A stretch of 64,000 bases of DNA from Streptosporangium violaceochromogenes (GCF_014654615.1 NZ_BNBB01000008.1:124001-188000); one strand, 5' to 3'; counted from the first letter of the stretch, positions 43,031 to 51,993 are shown. Notes: a model not told the origin generated them from the letters alone. Translations and numbers: made by a program.

Positions 43031-43684
43031 ATGAAGGCGACTTATCTGGACCCGGCTGTCGGGCAGTACCTCTTCGCGCACACCACTCCGCCCGACGACC
43101 TCCTCGACGCGCTCACCCTGGAGACCAGGGAGGTCGCGGGCGACCGGGCGGGCATGCAGATCTCCCCCGACCAGGGGCGGTTCCTCACCATGATCACTCA
43201 GCTCTGCCGCGCCGAACACGTGGTGGAGGTGGGGACCTTCACCGGTTACTCGTCGATCTGCCTGGCCAGGGGGCTCGGCCCGGGCGGCAGGCTGGTCTGC
43301 TTCGACGTCCAGGAGAAGTGGACGGCGATCGCCCGGCGTTACTGGGAGAAGGCCGCTCTCACCGACCGCGTCGAGCTCAGGATCGGCCCGGCCGCCGACA
43401 GGCTGCGGGAGCTTCCCGCCGACCGGCCGGTGGACCTGGCGTTCATCGACGCCGACAAGGGCGGCTACGCCGTCTACTACGAGATCCTCATGTCCCTGCT
43501 CGCCCCCGGCGGCCTGATCCTCGCCGACAACACCCTGTGGAGCGGGCGCGTGGCCGACCCGACCGTCGACGACGCCGGGACCCGGGCCTTGCGGGAGTTC
43601 AACGACCTCGTCATGGCCGACGACCGGGTGACCTCGGTGATGCTTCCGATCGCCGACGGCCTCACCATGATCCGAAAGCACTGA
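43031..43684 (+). CDS. O-methyltransferase (CCoAOMT family)
   Basis: A 217-residue class I SAM-dependent O-methyltransferase. SAM motif I is VVEVGTFTGYSSICLARGL; the metal-binding/catalytic stretch is LAFIDADKGGY, and ILADNTLWSGRV follows, typical of catechol-like and caffeoyl-CoA O-methyltransferases. The start MKATYLDPAVGQYL fits family N-termini; in-frame ATGs at 43016 and 43022 are alternatives. The substrate is unknown. Confidence 0.88.
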   Translation: MKATYLDPAVGQYLFAHTTPPDDLLDALTLETREVAGDRAGMQISPDQGRFLTMITQLCRAEHVVEVGTFTGYSSICLARGLGPGGRLVCFDVQEKWTAIARRYWEKAALTDRVELRIGPAADRLRELPADRPVDLAFIDADKGGYAVYYEILMSLLAPGGLILADNTLWSGRVADPTVDDAGTRALREFNDLVMADDRVTSVMLPIADGLTMIRKH

Positions 43685-43724
43685 CGGGCGGGTTTTCCGG
43701 GGCTCTCCCTCCTGCGGGCGGAGG

Positions 43725-44819
43725 TCAGCAGATCTTGTGGACCCAGCCGCGCGTGTCGGGGCGGGAGCCGTACTGGATGCCGACCAGCGCCTCGCGGATC
43801 GCGGCGGTGACGGGCCCCTGGGTGCCGTCACCGACGGTCCAGGCGCGGTCGGCGCCCTTGACGGAGCCGACGGGGGTCACCACGGCGGCGGTGCCGCAGG
43901 CGAAGACCTCGGTGAGCTCGCCGGACGCACAGCCGGCCTGCCACTCGTCGATCGACAGGCGCCCCTCCTCGGTGGTCAGGCCGAGGTCGTCGGCGAGGGC
44001 GAGGATCGAGTCGCGGGTGATGCCGGGCAGGAGCGTGCCGGTGAGGGCGGGGGTGAGCAGGCGGTCGCCGTAGACGAAGAACAGGTTCATCCCGCCCATC
44101 TCCTCGACGTAGCGGTGCTCGTGGGAGTCGAGCCAGACCACCTGGTCACAGCCCTGCTCGACGGCCTGGCGCTGGGCCACGAACGCCGCGGCGTAGTTGC
44201 CGCCGCACTTGGCGAAGCCGGTGCCGCCGGGGGCGGCGCGGGTGTACTCGGTGGACAGCCAGACCGAGACCGGCCTGCCGGCGCCGAAGTAGGCGGCGGC
44301 CGGGGAGGCGATCACCATGTAGCGGTAGGACTTGGACGGGTAGTTGACGCCCAGCGCGGCCTGTGTGGCGATCATGAAGGGGCGCAGGTAGAGGCTGTGG
44401 CCCGAGGTCGAGGGCACCCAGTCGCGGTCGGTCTGGACCAGGAGCTCCAGCGACTCGACGAACGTCTCCTCCGGCAGGGCGGGCATGGCCATCCGCGCCG
44501 CCGACAGGTTGAAGCGGGCGGCGTTGGCGTAGGGGCGGAAGGAGACGATCGTCCCGTTCTCCTGGCGGTAGGCCTTCAGCCCCTCGAAGAGCTCCTGGGC
44601 GTAGTGGAAGACCGCCGTCGCCGGGTCAAGGCTGAGCGGCCCGTACGGCGTGAGCCGCGCGTCGTGCCACCCCCTCCCCTCGGTGTGGTCGATGGAGATC
44701 ATGTGGTCGGTGAAGACCTGCCCGAATCCCGGGTTCGCCAGCGTACGCTCGCGCTCCGCCGCGGTGCGCGCGTGGTCGGAGAGCTGCACGTCGAAGCCAA
44801 GCCTGTGCGCGGTGGTCAT
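43725..44819 (-). CDS. ilvE: Branched-chain amino acid aminotransferase
   Basis: A 364-residue fold-type IV PLP aminotransferase for the last step of Leu/Ile/Val synthesis. It shows [25 protein letters not shown] and the PLP lysine in [14 protein letters not shown], plus the phosphate-binding [10 protein letters not shown]. The ATG at 44819 has an AGGA element 9 nt upstream. A large hairpin sits in its leader. It is convergent with the O-methyltransferase. Confidence 0.96.
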   Translation of the reverse strand: MTTAHRLGFDVQLSDHARTAAERERTLANPGFGQVFTDHMISIDHTEGRGWHDARLTPYGPLSLDPATAVFHYAQELFEGLKAYRQENGTIVSFRPYANAARFNLSAARMAMPALPEETFVESLELLVQTDRDWVPSTSGHSLYLRPFMIATQAALGVNYPSKSYRYMVIASPAAAYFGAGRPVSVWLSTEYTRAAPGGTGFAKCGGNYAAAFVAQRQAVEQGCDQVVWLDSHEHRYVEEMGGMNLFFVYGDRLLTPALTGTLLPGITRDSILALADDLGLTTEEGRLSIDEWQAGCASGELTEVFACGTAAVVTPVGSVKGADRAWTVGDGTQGPVTAAIREALVGIQYGSRPDTRGWVHKIC

Positions 44820-44845
44820 GACAGCGGTCCTTCTCTTCGTGGCGG

Positions 44846-44881
44846 GTTACCCTCCGTCCATTCTGCGATGGAGGGGGTAAC
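44846..44881 (-). promoter_or_regulatory. Hairpin in ilvE 5' leader
   Basis: GTTACCCCCTCCAT and ATGGACGGAGGGTAAC (minus strand) form a strong, slightly imperfect stem with a 6-nt loop, 27 bp upstream of the ilvE start. No T-run follows and no leader peptide is seen. It may affect mRNA stability or translation. Confidence 0.45.
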
Positions 44882-44942
44882 GGGAAACTACTGCATCACT
44901 GCTGGAAACCGGCAGTGCCGGATACGTACGGAACAAAGGAAA

Positions 44943-44978
44943 ACGCGCCCGGCGGCTCGCGAGAGCCGCCGGGCGCGT
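44943..44978 (-). terminator. leuB terminator
   Basis: A perfect 16-bp stem (ACGCGCCCGGCGGCTC and its complement) with GCGA loop, followed on the minus strand by TTTTCCTTT. It lies 26 bp after the leuB stop. Confidence 0.85.
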
Positions 44979-45004
44979 CGTGGAGGTCGGGAGGGCGGCT
45001 CGTC

Positions 45005-46051
45005 TCAGCCGGCTACTCGGGCGGTGATGTCGTCGCCGATCTCGTGGGTGGTCCTGCCGGCCCAGCCGGTCAGCCGCTCGACCAGGTCGTCGGCCACCGC
45101 CTGCTCGACCCGGGCGGCCTCCTCTGCCAGGCCGAGGTGGTCCAGGAGCATGGCGACCGACAGGATCGTCGCGGTGGGGTCGGCCTTGCCCTGCCCGGCG
45201 ATGTCGGGGGCGCTGCCGTGGACCGGCTCGAACATGCTCGGCGCGGTGCCGTCGGGGTTGATGTTGCCACTGGCCGCCAGGCCGATGCCGCCGGCGATGG
45301 CCGCGCCGATGTCGGTGATGATGTCGCCGAAGAGGTTGTCGGTGACGATCACGTCGAACCGCTCCGGCCGGCTGACGAAGAACATCGAGGCCGCGTCGAT
45401 GTGGCAGTAGTCGGTGGTGACGTCGGGGTACTCCAGGCTGACCCGGTCGACGGTGCGGGCCCAGAGGTCTCCGGCGTAGGTGAGCACGTTGGTCTTGTGA
45501 ACCAGCGTCAGCTTTCTGCGCGGCCTGCTCAGTGCCTTGTCGAAGGCGTAGCGGACGACGCGCTCGACGCCGAGGGCGGTGTTCAGCGACTCCTGGGTGG
45601 CGACCTCGTGCCGGGTGCCCCGGCGCAGCACGCCGCCGGCGCCCGCGTAGAGGCCCTCGGTGCCCTCACGGACGACGATCATGTCGATGTCCTCGGAGCG
45701 GGCCTTGCCGAGGGGGGTCTCCACCCCGGGGAAGAGCTTGACCGGGCGCAGGTTGACGTAGTGGTCGAACGCGAAGCGGAGTCTGAGCAGCAGGTCGCGC
45801 TCCAGGATGCCCGGGGGCACGCTGGGGTCGCCGACCGCGCCGAGGAGGATCGCGTCGTATCCGCGCAGCTCGTCCAGGACCGCCTCGGGAAGGGTCTCGC
45901 CGGTCCGGTGGTAGCGCTTGGCCCCCAGGTCGTAGGTGGAGGTCTCCAGTTTGGCGCCGACCGCTTCGAGCACCTTCAGGCCCTCGGCGACGACCTCGAC
46001 CCCGATCCCGTCGCCGGGAATGACCGCCAGGCGAATGTTACGCGAATCCAT
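45005..46051 (-). CDS. leuB: 3-isopropylmalate dehydrogenase
   Basis: A 348-residue NAD-dependent decarboxylating dehydrogenase of leucine synthesis. The N-terminus [21 protein letters not shown], the substrate-binding arginines around [18 protein letters not shown], the Lys/Tyr catalytic regions (LVHKTNVLT) and the metal-binding [19 protein letters not shown] are present. A short 37-aa gene and a TCTCA-N5-TGAGA operator lie upstream on the same strand, suggesting one transcript. Confidence 0.96.
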   Translation of the reverse strand: MDSRNIRLAVIPGDGIGVEVVAEGLKVLEAVGAKLETSTYDLGAKRYHRTGETLPEAVLDELRGYDAILLGAVGDPSVPPGILERDLLLRLRFAFDHYVNLRPVKLFPGVETPLGKARSEDIDMIVVREGTEGLYAGAGGVLRRGTRHEVATQESLNTALGVERVVRYAFDKALSRPRRKLTLVHKTNVLTYAGDLWARTVDRVSLEYPDVTTDYCHIDAASMFFVSRPERFDVIVTDNLFGDIITDIGAAIAGGIGLAASGNINPDGTAPSMFEPVHGSAPDIAGQGKADPTATILSVAMLLDHLGLAEEAARVEQAVADDLVERLTGWAGRTTHEIGDDITARVAG

Positions 46052-46155
46052 GGAGGCACCCTACCGGTCTGTCTCGATGATCGAACACCGATCTCACCCT
46101 TCGGACACACCTTCCTTGGATCCGAGGGCGGTGATTGTGGGGTCCCTTGGGACGG

Positions 46156-46269
46156 TCAGGAGCGCGTGGGGACGCCGCCGTTGTCACGGCGGTCCAGGGC
46201 GGTCTGGAGGGCCTGAGCGGCCTCGTCCTCGGCGTCCTCGGGACGGTTCCAGGGATACATGTCGTACAT
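46156..46269 (-). CDS. 37-aa protein upstream of leuB
   Basis: A short frame MYDMYPWNRPEDAEDEAAQA...DNGGVPTRS with GAGAG 5 nt before the ATG. It is acidic with an aromatic N-terminus and no Leu/Ile/Val cluster, so it does not look like an attenuator peptide. It is read in the same direction as leuB, 104 bp upstream. The function is unknown. Confidence 0.6.
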   Translation of the reverse strand: MYDMYPWNRPEDAEDEAAQALQTALDRRDNGGVPTRS

Positions 46270-46568
46270 GATGACTCTCGTCTCGGTCGCGCGGAGCGGA
46301 TCACGTGAAGCGGATCGCATGGACATCGCATGGAGCAAGGAGGTGAAGCCGGGCCCGGTCGTGGGTCCGGACGGGCCCCGGGGCCGTGGATCCGGGTCGC
46401 GGATCGACGGCGAGGGCACGGGAGCCGACGAGCGCCGTCACACCCGCGGCGGGTCGCCGGTCCGCCCCTGTCAGGCCCCGCCGCGGCAGGTGGCAGGCAC
46501 GAGAGCCTGGCGCGCCTTCCACCATGTTACCTGCCGGTCACGGCGCCGTCTCGCCCGCCGTACAGACT

Positions 46569-46583
46569 TCTCATATGTTGAGA
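46569..46583. promoter_or_regulatory. NdgR/LtbR-type operator upstream of leuB transcript
   Basis: TCTCATATGTTGAGA, matching the leuC-upstream site in 13 of 15 positions and flanked by the same T and C. It lies 40 bp upstream of a TAACAT -10-like element on the leuB strand. No other + strand gene starts within 1.9 kb, so leuB is the likely target. Confidence 0.65.
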
Positions 46584-46615
46584 CAGCGCGAGAGGGCGGG
46601 AAGGGCGCCCGACGG

Positions 46616-46655
46616 GAAACGGCCGCCCCCGGTGGTCCGGGACGGCGGCCGTTTC
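46616..46655 (-). terminator. serA terminator
   Basis: Perfect 12-bp inverted repeat GAAACGGCCGCC / GGCGGCCGTTTC with a 16-nt loop, 86 bp downstream of the serA stop. Confidence 0.6.
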
Positions 46656-46741
46656 ACGGCGGGGCGGCTCCCACCGGGGCCCACCGATGACCGGCGCGGC
46701 GGAACAGGCTCCGGAGGCCGGCGGCGAAGCGGGCCGGAAGG

Positions 46742-48331
46742 CTATTCGGCCAGGTCGACCGAGCGGCCGCTCTCCGCGCCGATCTCGGTGCGGATCTGCT
46801 CGATCACCTCGGACGGGATCGCGGTGTCGACGGTCAGCGCGATGAGGGCCTTGCCTCCCTTGACGTCCCGTGCCACCTGCATGGAGGCGATGTTGATGCC
46901 GTGGTCGCCGAGGATGCGGCCGACGACGCCGACGACGCCGGGGCGGTCGCTGTAGGCGAAGAACGACAGGTGGTCGGTCGGCTCGATCTCCATCTGGTAG
47001 CCGTTGACCTCGACGATCTTCGTGATCTGGCGCGGTCCCGAGAGCGTTCCGGAGACGGAGACCGTGCGCCCGTCGGCGAGGACGCCGCGGACGGTCACGA
47101 CGTTGCGCCAGTCGGGGCTCTCGGAGCTGGTGACCAGCTCGACCGTCACCCCGCGGTCCTTGGCCAGGAGCGGGGCGTTGACGTAGGTGACCGAGTCCTC
47201 GACCACGTCGGTGAAGACGCCCTTGAGCGCGGCCAGCTCCAGCACGCGGACGTCCTGGGAGGCGATCTCGCCGCGCACCTCGACGTCGAGCCTGGTGGCC
47301 ACCTCACCCGCCAGGGCGGTGAAGACCCGGCCGAGCTTCTCGGCCAGCGGCAGGCCCGGCTTGACGTCCTCGGCCACGGCGCCGCCCTGGACGTTGACCG
47401 CGTCCGGCACGAACTCCCCGGCGAGGGCCAGCTTCACGCTGCGCGCGACCTGGGTGCCGGCCTTCTCCTGGGCCTCGTGGGTGGAGGCGCCCAGGTGCGG
47501 GGTGACGACGACCTGGTCGAACTCGAACAGCGGGCTGTCGGTGACGGGCTCCTTGGGGAAGACGTCGATGCCGGCACCGGCGACCCGCCCCTCCTTGAGC
47601 GCGGAGTAGAGGGCGTTCTCGTCGATGATCCCGCCCCGGGCGACGTTGATCAGGCGCACGGTCGGCTTGACCAGGTGGAGCTCACGGTCGCCGATGAGAC
47701 CGACGGTCTCCTTGGACTTGGGCAGGTGCACGGTGATGACGTCGGACTCGCGCAGGACCTCCTCCAGCGAGACGAGCCGGACGCCCATCTGCGCGGCGCG
47801 GGCCGGCTGGAGGTAGGGGTCGTAGGCGATCAGCTCGACGCCGAACGGCTGCAGGCGCTGGGCGACCAGCTGGCCGATCTTGCCCAGGCCGAGGATGCCG
47901 ATGACCTTCTGGTCGAGCTCCACACCGGTGTACTTGGAACGTTTCCACTCGCCGGCCTTGAGCGCGGAGTGCGCCTGGGCGACGTTGCGGGCGGAGGCGA
48001 GGATCAGCGCGACGGTGTGCTCGGCGGCACTGGTGATGTTGGAGGTGGGCGCGTTGACGACCATGACGCCGGCCTTGGTGGCGGCCTCCACGTCCACATT
48101 GTCGAGGCCGACGCCCGCGCGGGCGACGACGCGCAGCCTGCGGGCCGCGGCGAGGGCCTCGGCGTCCACCTGCGTGGCGCTGCGCACGATGAGCGCGTCC
48201 ACGTCGGCGAGGGCGGGCAGGAACTGGGCACGGTCGGCGCCGTCGGTGTGGCGGACGTCGAAGTCCGCGCCGAGGACCGCGAGACCGGCTTCGGAGAGTT
48301 CCTCTGCGACCAGTACGACGGGCTTGTTCAC
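46742..48331 (-). CDS. serA: D-3-phosphoglycerate dehydrogenase (long form)
   Basis: A 529-residue first enzyme of serine synthesis. The NAD-binding motif GILGLGKIGQLVAQRL, the INVARGGIIDE (catalytic Arg), IDVFPKEP (Glu) and VVVTPHLGASTHEAQ (His) stretches are present. An intervening allosteric substrate-binding domain precedes a C-terminal ACT domain (FFAYSDRPGVVGVVGRILGDHGINIA), the serine-inhibited long form common in actinobacteria. It starts with GTG after AAGGAT. Confidence 0.96.
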   Translation of the reverse strand: MNKPVVLVAEELSEAGLAVLGADFDVRHTDGADRAQFLPALADVDALIVRSATQVDAEALAAARRLRVVARAGVGLDNVDVEAATKAGVMVVNAPTSNITSAAEHTVALILASARNVAQAHSALKAGEWKRSKYTGVELDQKVIGILGLGKIGQLVAQRLQPFGVELIAYDPYLQPARAAQMGVRLVSLEEVLRESDVITVHLPKSKETVGLIGDRELHLVKPTVRLINVARGGIIDENALYSALKEGRVAGAGIDVFPKEPVTDSPLFEFDQVVVTPHLGASTHEAQEKAGTQVARSVKLALAGEFVPDAVNVQGGAVAEDVKPGLPLAEKLGRVFTALAGEVATRLDVEVRGEIASQDVRVLELAALKGVFTDVVEDSVTYVNAPLLAKDRGVTVELVTSSESPDWRNVVTVRGVLADGRTVSVSGTLSGPRQITKIVEVNGYQMEIEPTDHLSFFAYSDRPGVVGVVGRILGDHGINIASMQVARDVKGGKALIALTVDTAIPSEVIEQIRTEIGAESGRSVDLAE

Positions 48332-48393
48332 GGGCGGGATCCTTAGATGACGTGGAGGCTGGTGCACGAACCTCACGCAGTCTATCTACGCTT

Positions 48394-48407
48394 GTGAACA
48401 CGTTCAC
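48394..48407. promoter_or_regulatory. Palindrome upstream of serA
   Basis: GTGAAC-AC-GTTCAC, 6-bp arms, 63 bp upstream of the serA start. It is a candidate operator for an unknown regulator; the 2-bp spacer does not fit the actinobacterial LexA box. Confidence 0.4.
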
Positions 48408-48541
48408 GAGTGTCCCGCGATACGAGACGTGTACCCGTCCGCTATGCGTTCCATGCGTAGAAAGTTTGTCTTGGTCTTGATCCTGATAAATCTTCGCGAT
48501 TACGCTGATAAGCCGTTGTTCCCTACCTAGGGTTCCTCATC

Positions 48542-49420
48542 ATGAGCATCGGAAACCCCGCGCTCGGCGACGTGCTCGCGCAGCACGGCGATCCGCGCCT
48601 GTTACTCGCGGCGCTGGCCGAATGGGGACTTCTGGTGGCCGTGCGGCCCGACCGCTCCGTCGTGCTCGGCACGACCCAGGCCGGCGAACGGGTCCTGCTC
48701 GGATACACCTCGGCGAGCACCTACGCGCGGCACCACGGCAACCACTCGCTGTCATCCTGCGACGCCGACACCATCGTCGACATCCAGCGCGTCACCGGCG
48801 TGCGGGAGATCGTGATCGACGCCGCCGGGCCGACGGCCGCGGCCGTCCCGATCGAGGATCTCCAGCGGCACCTGCTCCTGACCCGCGGCCCCGCGCCCGC
48901 GCTGTCGGGCGCCCCCCCGACGGCGTACGCCACCGGGGCGATGGTGACGGTCTCGCGAACCGCGCCGGCGGGCCCGGACCGTCCCGTCGCGACGGACCCG
49001 AGACGGGGCTCCCCCACACCGCCCACGCCCGCCCGCCCGTGGGTTCCCTCGCCCCGGCCCCACCTGTCGGGCCCGATGCAGCAGGTGGACCCCGGCTACC
49101 GCCGGTGCGACCACCCGATCCTGCCCGCGCTCCGGGTCGCGATCTCCGACCTGCTCTCCGACTATCCACTCGTCCACCACGTGTGGATCTCCGAGACCCG
49201 GACCGGCTCCGGCGCCCCGGGGATCATGCTGCACGTCAAGGCGCACATGTCGGCGGCCGAGGACGTGGTCAGGGACCTGCATCGCAACGTGCGCTCCCGT
49301 CTCCCCCAGCTCGCGGCCAGCGAGGCGCCCATCCTGATGGCCCGCGTCGCCGACGCCCGCACCGAGCAGCGGATGATCGAGCTGGGCGCCCACGTCGTCT
49401 GCGCCGACGTCACCGGCTGA
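48542..49420 (+). CDS. SseB-like protein of unknown function
   Basis: A 292-residue soluble protein. Residues 18-65 (LLLAALAEWGLLVAVRPDRSVVLG...GYTSASTYARHH) and VTGVREIVIDAAGP resemble the N-terminal SseB domain. A Pro-rich linker (about 120-180) leads to a C-terminal domain (LRVAISDLLSDYPLVHHVWISETRTG). SseB proteins include a Salmonella effector chaperone and many bacterial proteins of unknown role. Moderate confidence in the family only. Confidence 0.65.
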   Translation: MSIGNPALGDVLAQHGDPRLLLAALAEWGLLVAVRPDRSVVLGTTQAGERVLLGYTSASTYARHHGNHSLSSCDADTIVDIQRVTGVREIVIDAAGPTAAAVPIEDLQRHLLLTRGPAPALSGAPPTAYATGAMVTVSRTAPAGPDRPVATDPRRGSPTPPTPARPWVPSPRPHLSGPMQQVDPGYRRCDHPILPALRVAISDLLSDYPLVHHVWISETRTGSGAPGIMLHVKAHMSAAEDVVRDLHRNVRSRLPQLAASEAPILMARVADARTEQRMIELGAHVVCADVTG

Positions 49421-49709
49421 CCTTCCACCCCGCGAAAGCCGCCCGCACATCGAAACTCGTGATTGCGTCTCCTGGATACGGAGGCGAGGCCGTGAGCACG
49501 ACCTCGCGGTGGTCCGGCCGGCGCTGTTCGGCCTCGGTGACCGTGGAGGCGACCCGGCCCTGGGCGTCCTGCTCGCCGGGCGCCACCAGGCCGTCCCGTT
49601 CCAGGCGGGAGAGCGCCGTGTGGACCTGGCCGATGTTGAGCGGCCAGGTCGCCCCTGTCGACGTCTCGAACCCGACCCGCAACCGGTAGCCGTAGCAAGA
49701 GATCCGCAT
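49410..49709 (-). pseudogene. PadR-type regulator remnant
   Basis: A 99-codon frame whose first 55 residues (CYGYRLRVGFETSTGATWPL, then NIGQVHTALSRLERDGLV) match the winged helix of PadR regulators. The first recognition helix is incomplete at the N-terminus, and the sequence after residue 55 loses similarity (VASTVTEAEQRRPDHREVV). It therefore looks truncated at both ends. It is divergent from the FHA gene, where an intact PadR partner would be expected. Confidence 0.6.
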
Positions 49710-49750
49710 ATTGTGGACAGGCCCCGCTCCGGGGGCTGATACTCAAGGGC

Positions 49751-50296
49751 ATGAGCTCGACGCATCCCCCGGCCCGTGCGTCCGACGGGGACCGCGATCG
49801 TGCGATCAACGAGCTCCGCGACCGCGCCGTCGAGGGCCATCTGTCCCATGAGACGTTCCTCGGCCGGGTGGACATGGCCCTGCGGGCACGCAGCCAGGGC
49901 GAGTTGGAGAACCTGGTCGCCGATCTGCCGCAGCGCGGCCGGTTCCGCCGGATGGTGACCGAGATCGTCTCCTCGGCCTCCGACTTCACCAAGCGCGTGG
50001 AGTCCGCCTGGCGGCGCCCCCGGCTGCCCCGGCTGGCGCTGCCCGGCGACAGCCGTACCCGCTACGTGGTGGGCCGGGGCTCGGCCTGTGACCTGGTCCT
50101 GGCCGATCTGACGGTGTCCCGCGTGCACGCCGAGCTCCGCCGGGACGAGCACGGCTGGATCGTCGTCGACCTCGGCTCGCTCAACGGCACCCGCCTGAAC
50201 GACTGGCGCCTGGTCGGGCCGGCGAAGGTCACCCCCGGCGACGTCCTCTCCTTCGGCGACTGCGTCTTCCTGGTGATCACCCCCCAGCCCGACTGA
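49751..50296 (+). CDS. DUF1707-FHA domain protein
   Basis: A 181-residue protein. The N-terminal DUF1707 domain (RAINELRDRAVEGHLSHETFLGRVDMAL) covers residues 16-60 and a C-terminal FHA domain covers about 100-175, with GRGSACDLVLAD, the S-R-V-H-A-E phosphothreonine-binding strand and NGTRLN all intact. FHA domains bind phosphothreonine, so a role in Ser/Thr-kinase signalling is likely. AAGGGC precedes the ATG. Confidence 0.9.
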   Translation: MSSTHPPARASDGDRDRAINELRDRAVEGHLSHETFLGRVDMALRARSQGELENLVADLPQRGRFRRMVTEIVSSASDFTKRVESAWRRPRLPRLALPGDSRTRYVVGRGSACDLVLADLTVSRVHAELRRDEHGWIVVDLGSLNGTRLNDWRLVGPAKVTPGDVLSFGDCVFLVITPQPD

Positions 50297-50373
50297 GCGC
50301 GCCCGAAAGCCCCGGGAGGCCGCACGACCGCGGCGATACCCGCCGCGGTCGTGGTCACGCCGAGGACGCGGCG

Positions 50374-50787
50374 TCAGCCGCAGTTCGTCCTGCGCTTGCC
50401 CCCCTCGGTGCCGCTGACGCGGCCCATCCAGTCCACGCACCGGCCCGCCGCCGACAGGTAGATCGGTCCGGCGTAGCTGGTGTAGTAACCGCCGTCGTAG
50501 ACGTCCCAGTGGCTTCCGGCCGGGCTGATCGACAGCCCCGCCTCCACCAGCACGGCCGAGCCCGCGCTGTTCCGCTTGGCGACGACGCAGTTCTTGTGGG
50601 TGGAGGAGTTGTAGGTCAGAAACACCGTTCCCTTGCCGCCGATCCCCGCGGAGTTGACGACGGCGTAGCCGGCCCCGCACTCACCGCCGTACGTCGCCGC
50701 CGACGCGGGCGACGCCGTGGCCAGCGCTCCGGCGAGCGCGGTGGCGGCGAGCACGACCGCGGTGGCGGCCTTCTTGGCGGATGTCAT
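50374..50787 (-). CDS. Spore-associated protein A-like secreted protein (copy 1)
   Basis: A 137-residue exported protein with a signal peptide ending ASAA (residues 28-31). The mature part has the spore-associated protein A pattern: ATYGGECGAGYAVVN, VFLTYNSSTHKNCVV, SYAGPIYLSAAGRCVDW and a terminal TNCG. Four cysteines are conserved with its neighbours and probably form two disulphides. The ATG at 50787 was chosen (AGAGGGG upstream). It is the last of three tandem paralogues and the most divergent (Met rather than Gly after the CVDW Trp). Confidence 0.85.
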   Translation of the reverse strand: MTSAKKAATAVVLAATALAGALATASPASAATYGGECGAGYAVVNSAGIGGKGTVFLTYNSSTHKNCVVAKRNSAGSAVLVEAGLSISPAGSHWDVYDGGYYTSYAGPIYLSAAGRCVDWMGRVSGTEGGKRRTNCG

Positions 50788-50845
50788 GTGGTTTCCCCTC
50801 TTCTTCATCGTCCGTTCCCCGTCCGTTCCCCGCCCGTCGCCCGGA

Positions 50846-51259
50846 TCAGCCGCAGTTGGTGCCGTAGCGGAACTCGGTGGCCGTGCCGATGGTGCCGCCC
50901 CAGTCGACGCAGCGGCCGGCCGCCGACACGTAGACGGGACCGGCGTAGGTGGTGTAGCTCCCGCTGTCCTTGGCCCAGGTGGAGGCGGAGGAGCGCCTGA
51001 GGGAGGCCTCCATCAGCGTGGCGCCCCCGGGATTGGTCCGTACGGTGACCACGCAGTTCTTACCGGTGGAGGAGCTGTAGGTCAGAAACACCGTTCCCCG
51101 GCCGTTGGGGAGGGAGAGTTGGTTGACAACGCCGTAGCCCGTACCGCACTGCCCGCCGTAGGTCGCCGCCGACGCGGGGCCGGCCACGGCGATCGTCCCG
51201 GCGGCGGCGCTCGCCACCGCGGCGCCGATCAGCGCGGCCCTCGAAAACAGTCTTCTCAT
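50846..51259 (-). CDS. Spore-associated protein A-like secreted protein (copy 2)
   Basis: A 137-residue paralogue with signal peptide (MRRLFSRAALIGAAVASAAA, cleavage near ASAA) and mature part ATYGGQCGTGYGVVN, VFLTYSSSTGKNCVV, TYAGPVYVSAAGRCVDW, TNCG. The ATG follows GAGGAGG. It is exactly the same length as copies 1 and 3. Confidence 0.86.
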   Translation of the reverse strand: MRRLFSRAALIGAAVASAAAGTIAVAGPASAATYGGQCGTGYGVVNQLSLPNGRGTVFLTYSSSTGKNCVVTVRTNPGGATLMEASLRRSSASTWAKDSGSYTTYAGPVYVSAAGRCVDWGGTIGTATEFRYGTNCG

Positions 51260-51291
51260 GAACCCTCCTCGGGTGCCTGCCGGTAACCGGG

Positions 51292-51705
51292 TCAGCCGCA
51301 GTTGGTGTTCTCGCCACCGGCGTAGGTGCTGCCGATGGCCCCGCCCCAGGTGACGCACGACCCCTTGGCGTAGCGGTACACCGGCCCGGCGTAGGTGGTG
51401 TAGTTCCCCTCGTCCACGGCTCCCCAGGCGGGGTCGGACTGCCGCGCGATGCCCGCGAACATCCGGACGGCCGCGCCGGGGCTGTTGCGGATCGTGACGA
51501 CGCAGTTGTAGCCGTTGGAGGAGTTGTAGGTCAGGTAGACGGTGCCCTTGCCGGTGACGGTCCGTTGGTTGACGACGCCGTAGCCCGCGCCGCACTGCCC
51601 GCCGTAGGTCGCGGCCGAGGCGGGGCCCGCGGTCACCAGGGTTCCCGCGGTCATCGCCGCCGCCACCAGCCCCGTCACGGCGGCTCTCTTCGAGATTCGC
51701 ATCAT
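51292..51705 (-). CDS. Spore-associated protein A-like secreted protein (copy 3)
   Basis: A 137-residue paralogue with signal peptide (MMRISKRAAVTGLVAAAMTA) and mature pattern ATYGGQCGAGYGVVN, VYLTYNSSNGYNCVV, TYAGPVYRYAKGSCVTW, TNCG. The first ATG at 51705 suits the ribosome site and gives the same length as the others; the tandem ATG at 51702 is alternative. It is the first gene of the row. Confidence 0.86.
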   Translation of the reverse strand: MMRISKRAAVTGLVAAAMTAGTLVTAGPASAATYGGQCGAGYGVVNQRTVTGKGTVYLTYNSSNGYNCVVTIRNSPGAAVRMFAGIARQSDPAWGAVDEGNYTTYAGPVYRYAKGSCVTWGGAIGSTYAGGENTNCG

Positions 51706-51993
51706 CCTTGCTCTCCCTCTCCGCCTCGGATGGCGGTGTAGATCCACTCTGGAAACGGTAGATCGGGCCTTACAGGCCGCAAAGGTGACCGGGCGCTGTT
51801 TCGGCCGTCGCCGAAAAACACAGGTGACGGGGGCGGCGGGACCGGACCTCACCCCCCAAAGATCGACATTCCAGGCGGGCTTCGGCATACTGGTTCCCCG
51901 AGTCAGAATTCGTGACGGCCCGGTGTTCGACGGCGACCGGCCACGGCGTCCGCTCCGTTCGCGCGCCTCGGGGAAAGCGAGACGGAGGGCGAG

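Larger units (their letters stand above)
46270..46741. other. Leader region between serA and the leuB transcript
   Basis: A 472-bp stretch without a supportable gene. It contains the serA terminator hairpin, the operator at 46569-46583, a TAACAT -10-like element on the minus strand at 46524-46529, and a minus-strand hairpin region around 46480-46525 (GGTGG...CAGGC tctcgt GCCTG CCACC). It is probably a long leuB leader. Confidence 0.5.

Noticed and set aside
46301..46525. 74-codon minus-strand frame beginning at ATG 46525 near the leuB -10 element
   Set aside because: No Leu/Ile/Val cluster, no conserved look, and biased composition; treated as leader RNA.
48394..48407. serA-upstream palindrome as a LexA (SOS) box
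   Set aside because: Actinobacterial LexA boxes have GAAC-N4-GTTC; here the spacer is 2 bp.
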